From: UMGS1532 sp045542355
Lineage (GTDB): Bacteria > Bacillota > Clostridia > Oscillospirales > Acutalibacteraceae
Direction of reading: 5' to 3'
DNA: 64,000 nt
NCBI GenBank assembly: GCA_045542355.1
Contig: JAZQKX010000031.1
Coordinates: 86,968-150,967 of the forward strand
Positions 41,594 through 50,631 of this stretch are shown here, in pieces. The notes beneath the pieces were generated by a model that was given only the letters and a program-made list of their open reading frames with translations, was not told where the DNA came from and ran no database searches. Position 1 is the stretch's first letter, and each line of letters begins with the position of its first letter. The position numbers and the translations under genes were made by a program.

Positions 41594-41854
41594 GTAGAGG
41601 AAATAAATCGTTTTTCAAACGACTTTAATATGATACACAATATCTTAGGTTTTGTCAAGTGTTTGAAAGAGGTGTTTTTAAAAAATATAAGATTTAGCTT
41701 ATCAGCTAACAGTTAAATTATAAAATTTAAAAGTTAAAATGTTATATTGCTTGTAGAGTGTGACGTGATTAAGATTATAATCATCTGTTTAAATATGTGG
41801 AAATTAATTATGTTACGTTAATGAATAGTTAAAAAACAGTTTACTGTTTTGTTA
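41594..41854. other. Intergenic DNA without a gene
   Basis: About 260 AT-rich bases between the degenerate tRNA and the rubrerythrin promoter. No protein-like frame is seen. A perfect 10-base palindrome GATTATAATC lies at about 41772-41781; it is only loosely similar to a PerR box. Confidence 0.4.
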
Positions 41855-41884
41855 TTGACACATCGGCTTTTGTTGTGATATACT
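41855..41884 (+). promoter_or_regulatory. Promoter of the reverse rubrerythrin gene
   Basis: TTGACA, an 18-base spacer and TATACT, about 78 bases before the ATG. A small CCTGC/GCAGG hairpin lies in the leader near 41912-41926. Confidence 0.65.
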
Positions 41885-41961
41885 TCCATTGGTGATAGGG
41901 AAGTTAGACTACCTGCTCACCGCAGGGTTTTATACCTAAACGTCAAATGGAGGAAAATATC

Positions 41962-42504
41962 ATGAAAAAGTATGTATGTTTAGTATGCGGTTACGTTCAC
42001 GAAGGCGATTCAGCACCTGCAGAGTGTCCCATCTGCCATGCGCCGAGTTCTAAATTTCAGGAGCAGAGCGGCGATAAGTCTTGGGCAGCAGAGCATGTTG
42101 TAGGCATTGCAAAAGGTGTTGACGAGAGAATAATTGAAGGACTTCGCGAGAATTTTAACGGCGAGTGCTGTGAGGTTGGTATGTATCTTGCAATGGCAAG
42201 AGTTGCCCACAGAGAGGGTTATCCCGAAATTGGCCTTTACTGGGAGAAAGCAGCTTATGAAGAGGCAGAGCACGCTGCAAAGTTTGCTGAACTCTTGGGT
42301 GAAGTTCTCACAGATAGCACTAAGGAAAATCTTAAAGCTCGTGTTGACGCTGAAAACGGCGCAACCGCAGGTAAGACTGAACTTGCTAAACTTGCCAAGG
42401 AACTAGGACTCGACGCTATTCACGACACAGTTCACGAAATGGCTCGTGATGAAGCCCGACACGGCAAGGCTTTAGAGGGTCTGCTTAATAGATATTTTAA
42501 ATAA
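41962..42504 (+). CDS. Reverse rubrerythrin (NADH peroxidase type)
   Basis: A 180-residue non-haem iron protein that reduces hydrogen peroxide in anaerobes. The rubredoxin-like domain comes first, with CLVC (6-9) and CPIC (24-27) holding one iron, and a ferritin-like four-helix diiron domain follows. This order is inverted relative to classical rubrerythrin and matches the oxygen-stress proteins of Clostridium. Glutamates and histidines for the diiron site lie in EEAEHAAKF and ARDEARHGKA. ATG 41962 follows GGAGG by 10 bases. It has its own promoter and terminator. Confidence 0.9.
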   Translation: MKKYVCLVCGYVHEGDSAPAECPICHAPSSKFQEQSGDKSWAAEHVVGIAKGVDERIIEGLRENFNGECCEVGMYLAMARVAHREGYPEIGLYWEKAAYEEAEHAAKFAELLGEVLTDSTKENLKARVDAENGATAGKTELAKLAKELGLDAIHDTVHEMARDEARHGKALEGLLNRYFK

Positions 42505-42511
42505 ATTTATG

Positions 42512-42545
42512 ACAGGTGGTGTTGATTGACATCACCTGTTTTTTG
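42512..42545 (+). terminator. Reverse rubrerythrin terminator overlapping the next promoter
   Basis: A 12-bp stem (ACAGGTGGTGTT with GACATCACCTGT, G-U pairs allowed), loop GATT, then TTTTTT. The right arm contains most of the -35 box of the following gene. Confidence 0.75.
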
Positions 42546-42554
42546 TGGTATAAT
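42526..42554 (+). promoter_or_regulatory. Promoter of the acyltransferase gene, -35 inside a terminator stem
   Basis: Perfect TTGACA, a 17-base spacer, perfect TATAAT, 34 bases before the ATG. Its -35 box overlaps the loop and right arm of the preceding terminator. Confidence 0.75.
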
Positions 42555-42587
42555 TCATCCAAGTTTTAACACTAGGGGATAGGGATT

Positions 42588-43637
42588 ATGGCTTTAAATG
42601 TTAAACAAAGGGTTTCATGGATAGATATAGCCAAGGCAATAGCAATATTTCTTGTGGTATTTGGTCACACAGTTCGAGGTGGAGATGCGCAGCGAATAGT
42701 TTACTCTTTTCATGTACCAGCGTTCTTTTTGTTATCAGGTATGACTTTTAGTGTGAAACCGATTGCGAAACAACTTAAAAATGATTTTTTACGAATGATG
42801 ATACCTTATTATAGTTTTGGTATTATAAGCATCGTCATTTTTATGTTTCTAGGCAAATTTGCAGCGGGCTCACTTGGGTTAAATGTTAACACTTCTTTCG
42901 TCAGTAATCTGTGGGGATTGATATACGCTAATCCTGTGGCTAATAGTTTTAAATTCAATATGCCTTTATGGTTTCTCCCGTCTTTGTTTGTTACTAAATC
43001 AATTTATAACGCGCTATATACAATGTTCAGAGAGAAAAAAGCACCCGTTCTGTTTAGTTGTCTGTTCCTCATGTCGATTAGTTTTGTATACACCAAGTTA
43101 ATGGGACCTGATTTACCATTTAATTTTGCTGTTTCACTTAAAATGTTGGCTTTCTTCTGTGTAGGCCATATGTTTGCTTTATGGTTGCCAACTATAAAAG
43201 AGAGTTGGCGCACAGGTTATGGAGCATTTTCTTTCGGAGGCTTATTGCTGGTTGTAGCTTCGGTGATTGCATGGTTTGGTCAAAGAGTTGATTATGCTGG
43301 AGACAATTTTCCTAGCATACCTATGTTTTTAATGACATCCATAATTGGTAGTTTTGGCGTATGTTTCCTATCAATGGGAATAGGGAAATGCAAAGCGCTT
43401 GAATATGTGGGAAGAAAAACATTACCTATATTGGTTATGCATAAATTTCCTGTTTTATTATTCCAAACGGTTGGGCCTCAGAAAAGTATTCTCGCTCAAT
43501 ACAATTCTTTTTCATGTGTAATAGTTGCTATAACTGTATCGTTAATAGCTATTGTTTTATGTTTGGCTGTGGATTGGTGTATTGTTAGAATTTGTCCTCT
43601 TTTGTATGGCGATTTTTCCCGTTATTCTCGTCATTAA
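42588..43637 (+). CDS. Acyltransferase family 3 membrane protein
   Basis: A 349-residue integral membrane protein of the acyltransferase-3 family (PF01757 type), which usually O-acetylates cell-surface sugars. It opens with the family motif SWIDIAKAIAIFLVVFGHT, including the conserved His of the first helix. Then come SFHVPAFFLLSGM and about ten transmembrane helices. The gene is more AT-rich than its neighbours, uses many TTT/ATA codons and has its own strong promoter, so recent acquisition is possible. The sugar substrate is unknown. Confidence 0.85.
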   Translation: MALNVKQRVSWIDIAKAIAIFLVVFGHTVRGGDAQRIVYSFHVPAFFLLSGMTFSVKPIAKQLKNDFLRMMIPYYSFGIISIVIFMFLGKFAAGSLGLNVNTSFVSNLWGLIYANPVANSFKFNMPLWFLPSLFVTKSIYNALYTMFREKKAPVLFSCLFLMSISFVYTKLMGPDLPFNFAVSLKMLAFFCVGHMFALWLPTIKESWRTGYGAFSFGGLLLVVASVIAWFGQRVDYAGDNFPSIPMFLMTSIIGSFGVCFLSMGIGKCKALEYVGRKTLPILVMHKFPVLLFQTVGPQKSILAQYNSFSCVIVAITVSLIAIVLCLAVDWCIVRICPLLYGDFSRYSRH

Positions 43638-43678
43638 TTTTCTTGACACGTTATTATATTTAAAAGCACTTAAAGGCA

Positions 43679-43713
43679 AAGGTCTATCTCAAAATTGTTG
43701 TGAGATAGACCTT
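43679..43713. terminator. Bidirectional terminator between convergent genes
   Basis: A perfect 13-bp stem (AAGGTCTATCTCA with TGAGATAGACCTT) and 9-base loop between the acyltransferase and the araC-type gene. T-rich sequence follows on the + side; the minus side is poorer. Confidence 0.75.
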
Positions 43714-43720
43714 ATTATAT

Positions 43721-44584
43721 TTAAAATTTTTTTCTATATTGTAACGGACTTAATCCCAACTGTTTTTTAAATGTACGGCTGAAATAGTTGGGGTCGTTAA
43801 AGCCAGAGCGCTCAGCAATTATATTAATTGAAAGATTGGTGGTTTCCAGTAGCCGTTTTGCTTCGTCCATTTTAAGGCACAGAACATATTTGCCTACGCT
43901 CATACCCTTGAATTTAGTGAAAATGTGGGATAGGTAAAACTTATTAACATAGCAATTGGAGGCAATGTCTTCTAAGGAAATATTGCTTTTAAAATTCTCG
44001 TTGATATATCGCAGTGCCTTGTCCAAGGCACTGTTACCCTTGTGAGGATTGAAACTCAGGTCGGCATAGTTTATAACTCTGAAAATATACATTAATATAG
44101 TACGGGAAATATTCTGGGCAATCTCCACATAGAAATCATCCTTAGTTTCGAACTCAGCAATCATCTTTTTGAAGAGTTCGTAAATAGAATCGTAGCTGTC
44201 ACTCGTATTGTATATAATACTGTATTCGGGGGGGAGGAGATGATTTTTGGGAAGATCGGTAATCTCAAACTTGTCCAACGCGAAAAACATTAATTCCGTG
44301 GGCTCGGTCATGCTGCTTTCCTCATAATGCTCAACATAGGGGTTATATATGAGAATATCACCCTTTTGAAATTCAATTTGTTCTCCATTAACCGTTGCGC
44401 ATCCCCGACCGTCGACCACAAAAATTATTTCGCAAAACCTATGACTATGGGGATGCTCCTGCCAACCCACATTCTTTTTCAGCTCTCCAGCATACAAAAG
44501 ACGGGGTTTTAACTTGAAGCTGTGGTGATGCTTTAAAAGATAATGTTGACGCTCCTCGCTATTATATCTGTGAATAGTTTCCAT
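43721..44584 (-). CDS. AraC family transcriptional regulator
   Basis: A 287-residue regulator. It has an N-terminal cupin-like sensor domain (with HPHSHRFCEIIFVVDGRG and IYNPYVEHYEE) and a C-terminal double helix-turn-helix of the AraC type (about 190-287, ending FSRTFKKQLGLSPLQYRKKF). It is divergent from the sugar ABC transporter and fucose genes, so it probably activates them in response to a sugar. The ATG at 44584 is chosen because GGGGTG precedes it and the cupin begins there; an in-frame upstream ATG would add a hydrophobic stretch lying inside the promoter. Confidence 0.87.
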   Translation of the reverse strand: METIHRYNSEERQHYLLKHHHSFKLKPRLLYAGELKKNVGWQEHPHSHRFCEIIFVVDGRGCATVNGEQIEFQKGDILIYNPYVEHYEESSMTEPTELMFFALDKFEITDLPKNHLLPPEYSIIYNTSDSYDSIYELFKKMIAEFETKDDFYVEIAQNISRTILMYIFRVINYADLSFNPHKGNSALDKALRYINENFKSNISLEDIASNCYVNKFYLSHIFTKFKGMSVGKYVLCLKMDEAKRLLETTNLSINIIAERSGFNDPNYFSRTFKKQLGLSPLQYRKKF

Positions 44585-44636
44585 ATTAAACGACACCCCT
44601 ATGAATAAAAGAACAAAATAGTTTAGTACATACACA

Positions 44637-44665
44637 ATTATATGCATATTCAACAAAAATGTCAA
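44637..44665 (-). promoter_or_regulatory. Promoter of the araC-type gene
   Basis: On the minus strand: perfect TTGACA, 17 bases, perfect TATAAT. It faces the transporter promoter across about 60 bases, leaving room for a shared operator. Confidence 0.7.
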
Positions 44666-44721
44666 GAGAAAATACGAATTTTTAGCACGATATTGCTTTT
44701 CAAACTAAACAATATTATTCA

Positions 44722-44750
44722 TTGCATAGTTACTAAAATTTTTGTATTAT
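44722..44750 (+). promoter_or_regulatory. Promoter of the sugar transport / fucose operon
   Basis: TTGCAT, a 17-base spacer and TATTAT. Both boxes are imperfect, in keeping with a promoter that needs an activator such as the divergent AraC protein. Confidence 0.5.
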
Positions 44751-44810
44751 ATGACTGTAGACATAGGAAATGTATACAAAAATACGATTTCGATTAAGGA
44801 GGCTTTTTCT

Positions 44811-46304
44811 GTGAATGAAGTAATTCTCACAATGAAAGACATAGAAAAGCATTTTTCCGGCGTTCACGCGTTGAAATCAGTACAGTTCGAACTGCGTGCA
44901 GGCGAGGTACACGCTCTAATGGGAGAGAACGGAGCAGGTAAGTCCACCCTTATAAAGGTGCTCTGCGGTATCCATAAGAGAGACGGTGGCTCAATCAACT
45001 TCTTTGGTAGGGATGTTGAGTTTGCCAACATTGCCGAGTCACAGGCTGCAGGTATAAGTGTCATTCATCAGGAGCTTAACATGATGAATCACCTGACTGT
45101 TGCCCAGAACATCTACATAGGTCGCGAACCCAAAAGACTTGGCATGATCGACGACAAGAAGATGGAACGAGACGCTGCAAAACTGTTCCAGCGTATTGGT
45201 GTTAATATCGACCCGTCGGTTACCCTCGGTACTTTAACTGTCGGTAAGCAGCAGATGGTTGAAATTGCCAAGGCGATATCCCACGAATCTAAGCTTTTGG
45301 TACTGGACGAACCCACCGCGGCTTTGACCCAGCCTGAGGTTGAAGAATTGTTTAAAATCATGAATGACCTGAGAGATAAAGGTATAGGCATGATTTACAT
45401 ATCCCACCGTATGGATGAAATCAACAGAATTTCTGACAGAGTAACCGTTATGAGAGACGGTGAATATGTTGGTACTTTGATCACAAAGGACACCACCAAG
45501 GACGAAATTGTTAGAATGATGGTAGGTCGCGTTATCTACGGTGAAAAGAAAGAACAAAGCAATGTGCCCGAGGATGCAGATGTTGTACTTGAGGTTAGGA
45601 ATCTTAATAGAGGCAACGAGGTTAAGAATGTTAGTTTTAAGCTTCATAGAGGTGAGATACTTGGTTTCGCTGGACTTATGGGCGCAGGAAGAACCGAAAC
45701 TGCTCGTGCTATATTTGGAGCCGACCGTAAAGACAGCGGAGAGGTTTATATTAATGGTAAAAAGATTAATATTAAACACCCAAGTGAAGCAGTAAAGCAG
45801 GGAATATGTTATCTTTCCGAAGACCGAAAACAGTTTGGACTTCTGCTGGATAAATCCGTTGCAGAAAACTCGGTTTTGGCTTCTCTTGATGATTACATAT
45901 CAAACGGCTGGATTAACGACGGTAAGATAAAAGCTGCGGCAGAAGAAAAGAATGCATTGCTTAAAACCAAGACTCCGTCTATGGATCAACAGCTTAAAAA
46001 TCTTTCAGGCGGTAATCAGCAAAAGGTTATAGTTGCCAGATGGTTGCTCAGAAACTCCGATATATTCATCTTCGATGAGCCTACCAGAGGCATTGATATC
46101 GGTGCAAAAAGTGAAATGTACGATTTAATGGAAAAGTTAGCCTCAGAGGGCAAAGCCATTATAATGATATCTTCCGAACTTGCTGAGATTCAGAGACTCA
46201 GTGACCGAGTGGTTGTTATGTGCGAGGGCAGAGTAACTGCCGAGCTTGACATAAAGGATGCCTCTCAAGAAGAAATCATGAAGTACGCCACCATGCGAGA
46301 TTAA
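44811..46304 (+). CDS. mglA: Sugar ABC transporter ATP-binding protein (MglA/RbsA type)
   Basis: A 497-residue ATPase with two fused ABC domains that power monosaccharide import. The first domain has Walker A GENGAGKST. The second has a degenerate Walker A (GLMGAGRTE) but keeps the NLSGGNQQKVIVARWLL signature and FDEPTRGIDIGAKSEM. This asymmetry is normal in the family. The start is GTG 44811, 8 bases after AAGGAGG; longer in-frame starts lack a ribosome site. It leads an operon with permease, binding protein, fucI and fucU, so L-fucose is the inferred substrate. Confidence 0.92.
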   Translation: MNEVILTMKDIEKHFSGVHALKSVQFELRAGEVHALMGENGAGKSTLIKVLCGIHKRDGGSINFFGRDVEFANIAESQAAGISVIHQELNMMNHLTVAQNIYIGREPKRLGMIDDKKMERDAAKLFQRIGVNIDPSVTLGTLTVGKQQMVEIAKAISHESKLLVLDEPTAALTQPEVEELFKIMNDLRDKGIGMIYISHRMDEINRISDRVTVMRDGEYVGTLITKDTTKDEIVRMMVGRVIYGEKKEQSNVPEDADVVLEVRNLNRGNEVKNVSFKLHRGEILGFAGLMGAGRTETARAIFGADRKDSGEVYINGKKINIKHPSEAVKQGICYLSEDRKQFGLLLDKSVAENSVLASLDDYISNGWINDGKIKAAAEEKNALLKTKTPSMDQQLKNLSGGNQQKVIVARWLLRNSDIFIFDEPTRGIDIGAKSEMYDLMEKLASEGKAIIMISSELAEIQRLSDRVVVMCEGRVTAELDIKDASQEEIMKYATMRD

Positions 46305-46338
46305 CCGTTATAAATAATAAGAGAAAGGTTTGTGCTAT

Positions 46339-47415
46339 ATGAATAATCCCTTAAAACAAAAAGCAGCACCCCGCAAACCCATCAAGGTAGGGCAGAACAT
46401 AATTATTATCGCGGCGTTGGCTGTGTTAGTTCTTATCTTTACAATTATAAATCCTAACTTCGTAAAACCCAACAATCTTATCAGTATGTCCCAGTCTTTA
46501 GCGCCCTACGCTATTATGGGATTGGGCGTAACTTTCGTTATCGCAACAGGCGGTATCGACCTCTCTATCGGTACTGTATGTATTGCGGCGGCGGTTGTAT
46601 CAGGTAAGCTTTACATTATGGGGATGCCACTGTGGCTCACAATTCCTGTGATGATAGCTATAGGCGCCCTGTTTGGCTTCATCAATGGTTTACTTATTGC
46701 GAAGCTCAAGCTTCCTGCATTCATCGCAACTTTGGGAACTATGATGTTCTCCCGTGGCTTAAGTGCTCTGATAGTTGCAGTACCTAATGTATTCTTCCCC
46801 ACAGGAACTTGGTTTAATAAGACCTTCTCCCGTTGGAATGCTATCCCTACAGGACTTATCTGGGTTTTGATATTTGCTGTTGTATGCGCATACTTTATGT
46901 ACAAAAACAAGGTTGGACGCTACATTCTGTCAATCGGAAGTAACGAAGAAGCAACCCGTCTTTCCGGTATCAATACCGATAAGTATAAGATTATTGCCTA
47001 TACAATAAGCGGTATCGGCGCAGGTCTCGCCGCAATATTCTGGGCAGCATCATTCGCAACGGTTGCAACCGCAACAGGTAACGGTATGGAGTTGGATGCT
47101 ATCGCAGGTGTATACATTGGCGGAACAAGTGCCGCTGGTGGTGTGGCTTCGGTTTCAGGCTCCGTAATCGGCGCAATTCTCCTGGTTGTTATCAGAAGCG
47201 GTCTCAACTTTGCTCTGGTTAAATTTAAGCTGGACCTCAACTCTACCTATGTTACATACGTTCTCACAGGTATAATTGTTGTTGTTGCTGTTCTCATGGA
47301 TGTTATCAAAACCAAGAATCAGAACAAGGTAAAGATTGAAAAGAAAGAAGCAAAGCTCGAGGATAAAAAGGAAGAACCTCCCGTAGAGGAGAAAGAAACT
47401 GCCGAAACAAAATAA
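46339..47415 (+). CDS. mglC: Sugar ABC transporter permease (MglC/RbsC type)
   Basis: A 358-residue membrane permease of the BPD_transp_2 family with about ten helices. The family stretch VIATGGIDLSIGTV, the coupling helix region YILSIGSNEEATRLSGIN and GGTSAAGGVASVSGSVIGA are present. It ends in a long Lys/Glu-rich cytoplasmic tail (about 35 residues) that is unusual for the family and of unknown role. Translated from ATG 46339, 34 bases after the ATPase gene. Confidence 0.92.
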   Translation: MNNPLKQKAAPRKPIKVGQNIIIIAALAVLVLIFTIINPNFVKPNNLISMSQSLAPYAIMGLGVTFVIATGGIDLSIGTVCIAAAVVSGKLYIMGMPLWLTIPVMIAIGALFGFINGLLIAKLKLPAFIATLGTMMFSRGLSALIVAVPNVFFPTGTWFNKTFSRWNAIPTGLIWVLIFAVVCAYFMYKNKVGRYILSIGSNEEATRLSGINTDKYKIIAYTISGIGAGLAAIFWAASFATVATATGNGMELDAIAGVYIGGTSAAGGVASVSGSVIGAILLVVIRSGLNFALVKFKLDLNSTYVTYVLTGIIVVVAVLMDVIKTKNQNKVKIEKKEAKLEDKKEEPPVEEKETAETK

Positions 47416-47473
47416 TCGGCAGAGTAAAAATTGTATTAAACCCCATAGGGGTATTTATAAGGAGGAAAACTCT

Positions 47474-48538
47474 ATGAAAATGAAAACTTTAACCCGAATT
47501 CTGGCATCAGTTGTAGCACTTGGTATGTTGGGCTCTCTCGCAGGTTGCGCTGGCAACAGCGGTACTTCCGGTGACGCTGGTACCGAAAAGAAAACCATAG
47601 CTGTTGTAGCTAAGGGTGAATCCCATGCATTCTGGCAGTCTGTTAAGGCTGGCGCAGAGGATGCAGGTGAGAAATATGGCTATGATATCACTTTCCGTGG
47701 TCCCGCAAGTGAAAGCGCAAAAGACATCCCCTCTCAGCAGGAAATGGTACAGACCGCACTTTCCAATGATTCTGCAGCTCTCGTTGTAGCAACAATCGGT
47801 GAAGGCTTTACTGATAGCTTAGCACAGGCTTTTGACGACGGTATGCCTGTTGTTCAGTTCGACAGTGGTATCTGGGCTAACGACGTAAAAGCTCTCGATG
47901 AGCAGAAAAAGAACCCCATCAAGTCTTCTGTAGCTACAAGTAACGTACTTGCAGCTGGTTTAGCAGCTGAAAAGTTCTTTGAGGCTATCAAAGCTGATAT
48001 CGCAGCAGCCGATAAGTATGTTGTAGGTATCATTCAGCACGACGAAACCCAGACTGGTATTGACCGTGCAGCAGGCTTCAATGATAAGTTCCTTGAGCTC
48101 TGCGAAGCTGATGCTTCTACCAAGGGCAAGGTTACAATTGAAAAAGAAGTTAAGCCCGGTGATGCTGACAATGCTTATAAGACCGCTCTCGAAGCACTTG
48201 CTGAAAAGAACGTTTCCGCTATCTTCATGTCCAACGAAGGCGTAGTTAAGCAGGTTTCCGATGCTATCGCAGCAGCTGGTGACAAGTATGATGCTATTAA
48301 GTTCTGTGGTTTCGACGCAGGTACTAAGCAGATCGAATGGATGAAGAAGACCGAAGGTCCTAAGCTCGTTGGTTCTGTTGCTCAGGATTCTTACCAGATC
48401 GGCTATCAGTCGGTTGAACAGGCTGTATTTGCTCTCGAAGGCAAAGAGGTTAGCGAGACCGTTTCCATCGCTGGTGCTTGGTGGAACGCAGAAAACGTAG
48501 ACGATATGGTTGCTAAGAACCTAGTTTACGAAGGATAA
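47474..48538 (+). CDS. Sugar-binding lipoprotein of the ABC transporter
   Basis: A 354-residue periplasmic-binding-protein-like receptor (type I fold) anchored by lipid. The signal peptide ends in lipobox SLAGC, with Cys24 as the lipidated residue. The ligand domain begins TIAVVAKGESHAFWQSVKAG and has two Rossmann-like lobes, with conserved FCGFDAG in the C lobe. GGAGG precedes the ATG. Together with the adjacent ATPase and permease it forms a complete importer; fucI and fucU downstream suggest that L-fucose is bound. Confidence 0.92.
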   Translation: MKMKTLTRILASVVALGMLGSLAGCAGNSGTSGDAGTEKKTIAVVAKGESHAFWQSVKAGAEDAGEKYGYDITFRGPASESAKDIPSQQEMVQTALSNDSAALVVATIGEGFTDSLAQAFDDGMPVVQFDSGIWANDVKALDEQKKNPIKSSVATSNVLAAGLAAEKFFEAIKADIAAADKYVVGIIQHDETQTGIDRAAGFNDKFLELCEADASTKGKVTIEKEVKPGDADNAYKTALEALAEKNVSAIFMSNEGVVKQVSDAIAAAGDKYDAIKFCGFDAGTKQIEWMKKTEGPKLVGSVAQDSYQIGYQSVEQAVFALEGKEVSETVSIAGAWWNAENVDDMVAKNLVYEG

Positions 48539-48629
48539 TAGCATAATATTGCCTGAAATTCTGAACAAATTTGTTTATTGAATATAGGCTTTAAAAAAGT
48601 TATTATATTTTTGATATTGGTTTAATTTG

Positions 48630-48665
48630 CGGCCACATCACACTTTCGGTGTGGTGTGGTCGTTT
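48630..48665 (+). terminator. Partial terminator after the binding protein gene
   Basis: A 14-bp stem with G-U pairs (CGGCCACATCACAC with GTGTGGTGTGGTCG), loop TTTCG, followed by only three T. It probably lowers but does not abolish transcription into fucI, a common arrangement after a highly expressed binding protein. Confidence 0.6.
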
Positions 48666-48741
48666 GAAAATTAAAATATCAAGAGAGGTTGAATACCGTC
48701 GGGTGTTCGCTTCGTAAATCTAACTAATGGAGGCACAAATT

Positions 48742-50541
48742 ATGGCTAAAAGCAGATTAATCGGCGATTATCCCGTAATCGGTATAAGACCGACAATCGA
48801 CGGCAGAAGAGGTCCTTTAAAGGTTCGTGAAAGCCTTGAGGACCAGACCATGGGAATGGCAAAAGCCGCAAAGAAACTTTTCGAAGAAAATCTTAAATAT
48901 TCCAACGGTGAGCCCGTTAAGGTTGTTATTGCAGATACAACCATTGGACGTGTTGCAGAGGCTGCAGCATGTGCTGATAAATTCAGAAAAGAGGGCGTTG
49001 ATATCACCCTCACTGTTACACCTTGCTGGTGCTACGGTTCCGAAACAATGGATATGGATCCCACCACAATCAAGGGCGTTTGGGGTCTTAACGCAACCGA
49101 GCGACCAGGTGCTGTTTACCTGGCATCCGTTCTCGCAACCCACGCTCAGAAGGGTCTTCCTGCATTCGGCATCTACGGTCACGATGTTGTTGATGCCGAC
49201 GATTCCACAATCGGCGAAGACATTAAAGAGAAACTTTTGAGATTCGGTCGCGCCGCTGTTGCAGTTGCAACTATGAAGGGCAAGTCTTATCTGCAGATTG
49301 GCTCTGTATGTATGGGTATCGGAGGCTCGGTTATCGATTCCGATTTCCTTGAGTCTTATTTGGGTCTCAGAGTTGAGTCTGTTGATGAGGTAGAAATCAT
49401 CCGCAGAATGAGCGAGGGCATATATGATGAGGCCGAATATCAGAGAGCTCTCAAATGGGCAAAAGAAAAGTGCATAATCGGTTTTGACAAGAACCCTGAT
49501 TTTGTTAAAAAGAGCGACGAGATTAAGGAAGAACAGTTTGAGTTTGTTGTTAAGATGGCAGTTATCATTAAGGACTTAATGAACGGCAATCCCAATCTGC
49601 CCGAGGGTTGTGAGGAAGAAGCAGTTGGTCACAATGCTATTGCTGCAGGCTTCCAAGGTCAGAGACAGTGGACCGATTTCTATCCAAACGGTGACTTTGC
49701 AGAAGCTGTTCTCAACACCTCTTTCGACTGGGAGGGCGCCCGTGAACCTTACATCCTTGCAACAGAGAACGACGTTCTCAACGGCCTTGGTATGCTCTTT
49801 ATGAAATTGCTAACCAACCGTGCTCAGATGTTTGCCGATGTTCGTACGTACTGGAGCGGTGATGCTATCAAACGTGTAACAGGATATAAAATCAAAGGCA
49901 AAGCAAAGGAATCTGATGGTGTTATCCATCTTATCAACTCAGGCGCTTGTTGTCTTGATGCCTGTGGCGAGGTTACCGACGAAAAGGGCAATCATGTTAT
50001 GAAGCCTTGGTATGAGATGACCCAAGCCGATCAGGATAAAGTCATGGCGGCAACCACTTGGAATCCCGCTGATAATGGCTACTTTAGAGGTGGCGGATAT
50101 TCTTCTCGCTTCCTTACCCGTGCGGAAATGCCCGCAACAATGATTCGTCTGAATCTTGTTAAGGGATTAGGTCCCGTTCTTCAGATTGCTGAGGGTTGGA
50201 CTGTCAATCTCCCGGATGAGGTTTCCGATACTCTTTGGAAGAGAACAGACTATACCTGGCCCTGCACTTGGTTTGCTCCTCGTTGCGACGGTAAAGAGGG
50301 AAGTCCCTTCAAGACCGCTTACGAGGTTATGAATAACTGGGGTGCTAACCACGGCGCAATTTCCTATGGACACATCGGTGCAGATCTCATCACAATGTGC
50401 TCAATGCTCAGAATTCCTGTTTGTATGCACAATGTTCCCAATGAGAAAATTTTCAGACCCGCCGCTTGGAATGCCTTTGGCATGGACAAGGAAGGCGCTG
50501 ACTACAGAGCTTGTCAGAGCTACGGACCTTTCTATAAGTAA
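48742..50541 (+). CDS. fucI: L-fucose isomerase
   Basis: A 599-residue enzyme that converts L-fucose to L-fuculose (and D-arabinose to D-ribulose) using manganese. It starts SRLIGDYPVIGIRPTIDGRR, the family N terminus. The metal and active-site regions around MGIGGSVIDSDFLESYLGLR, NTSFDWEGAREPYILATEND and HLINSGACCLDACGE are intact. Length matches the family (about 590). ATG 48742 lies behind GGAGG. No fuculokinase or aldolase is adjacent. Confidence 0.95.
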   Translation: MAKSRLIGDYPVIGIRPTIDGRRGPLKVRESLEDQTMGMAKAAKKLFEENLKYSNGEPVKVVIADTTIGRVAEAAACADKFRKEGVDITLTVTPCWCYGSETMDMDPTTIKGVWGLNATERPGAVYLASVLATHAQKGLPAFGIYGHDVVDADDSTIGEDIKEKLLRFGRAAVAVATMKGKSYLQIGSVCMGIGGSVIDSDFLESYLGLRVESVDEVEIIRRMSEGIYDEAEYQRALKWAKEKCIIGFDKNPDFVKKSDEIKEEQFEFVVKMAVIIKDLMNGNPNLPEGCEEEAVGHNAIAAGFQGQRQWTDFYPNGDFAEAVLNTSFDWEGAREPYILATENDVLNGLGMLFMKLLTNRAQMFADVRTYWSGDAIKRVTGYKIKGKAKESDGVIHLINSGACCLDACGEVTDEKGNHVMKPWYEMTQADQDKVMAATTWNPADNGYFRGGGYSSRFLTRAEMPATMIRLNLVKGLGPVLQIAEGWTVNLPDEVSDTLWKRTDYTWPCTWFAPRCDGKEGSPFKTAYEVMNNWGANHGAISYGHIGADLITMCSMLRIPVCMHNVPNEKIFRPAAWNAFGMDKEGADYRACQSYGPFYK

Positions 50542-50546
50542 TATTT

Positions 50547-50571
50547 AAGGGATGGCTCTGCCATCCCTTTT
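50547..50571 (+). terminator. fucI terminator
   Basis: A perfect 10-bp stem (AAGGGATGGC with GCCATCCCTT), loop TCT, and a short T-run. Confidence 0.7.
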
Positions 50572-50572
50572 C

Positions 50573-50601
50573 TTGCAATTTTTAAATATGTGTTGTATAA
50601 T
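50573..50601 (+). promoter_or_regulatory. fucU promoter
   Basis: TTGCAA, a 17-base spacer and perfect TATAAT, immediately after the fucI terminator, so fucU can be expressed on its own. Confidence 0.6.
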
Positions 50602-50631
50602 ATTAATCATCAATTAACAAGAGGTGTTAAT

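Noticed and set aside
41761..41785. A PerR box before the reverse rubrerythrin gene
   Set aside because: The palindrome GATTATAATC matches only part of the PerR consensus and lies about 70 bases before the -35 box.
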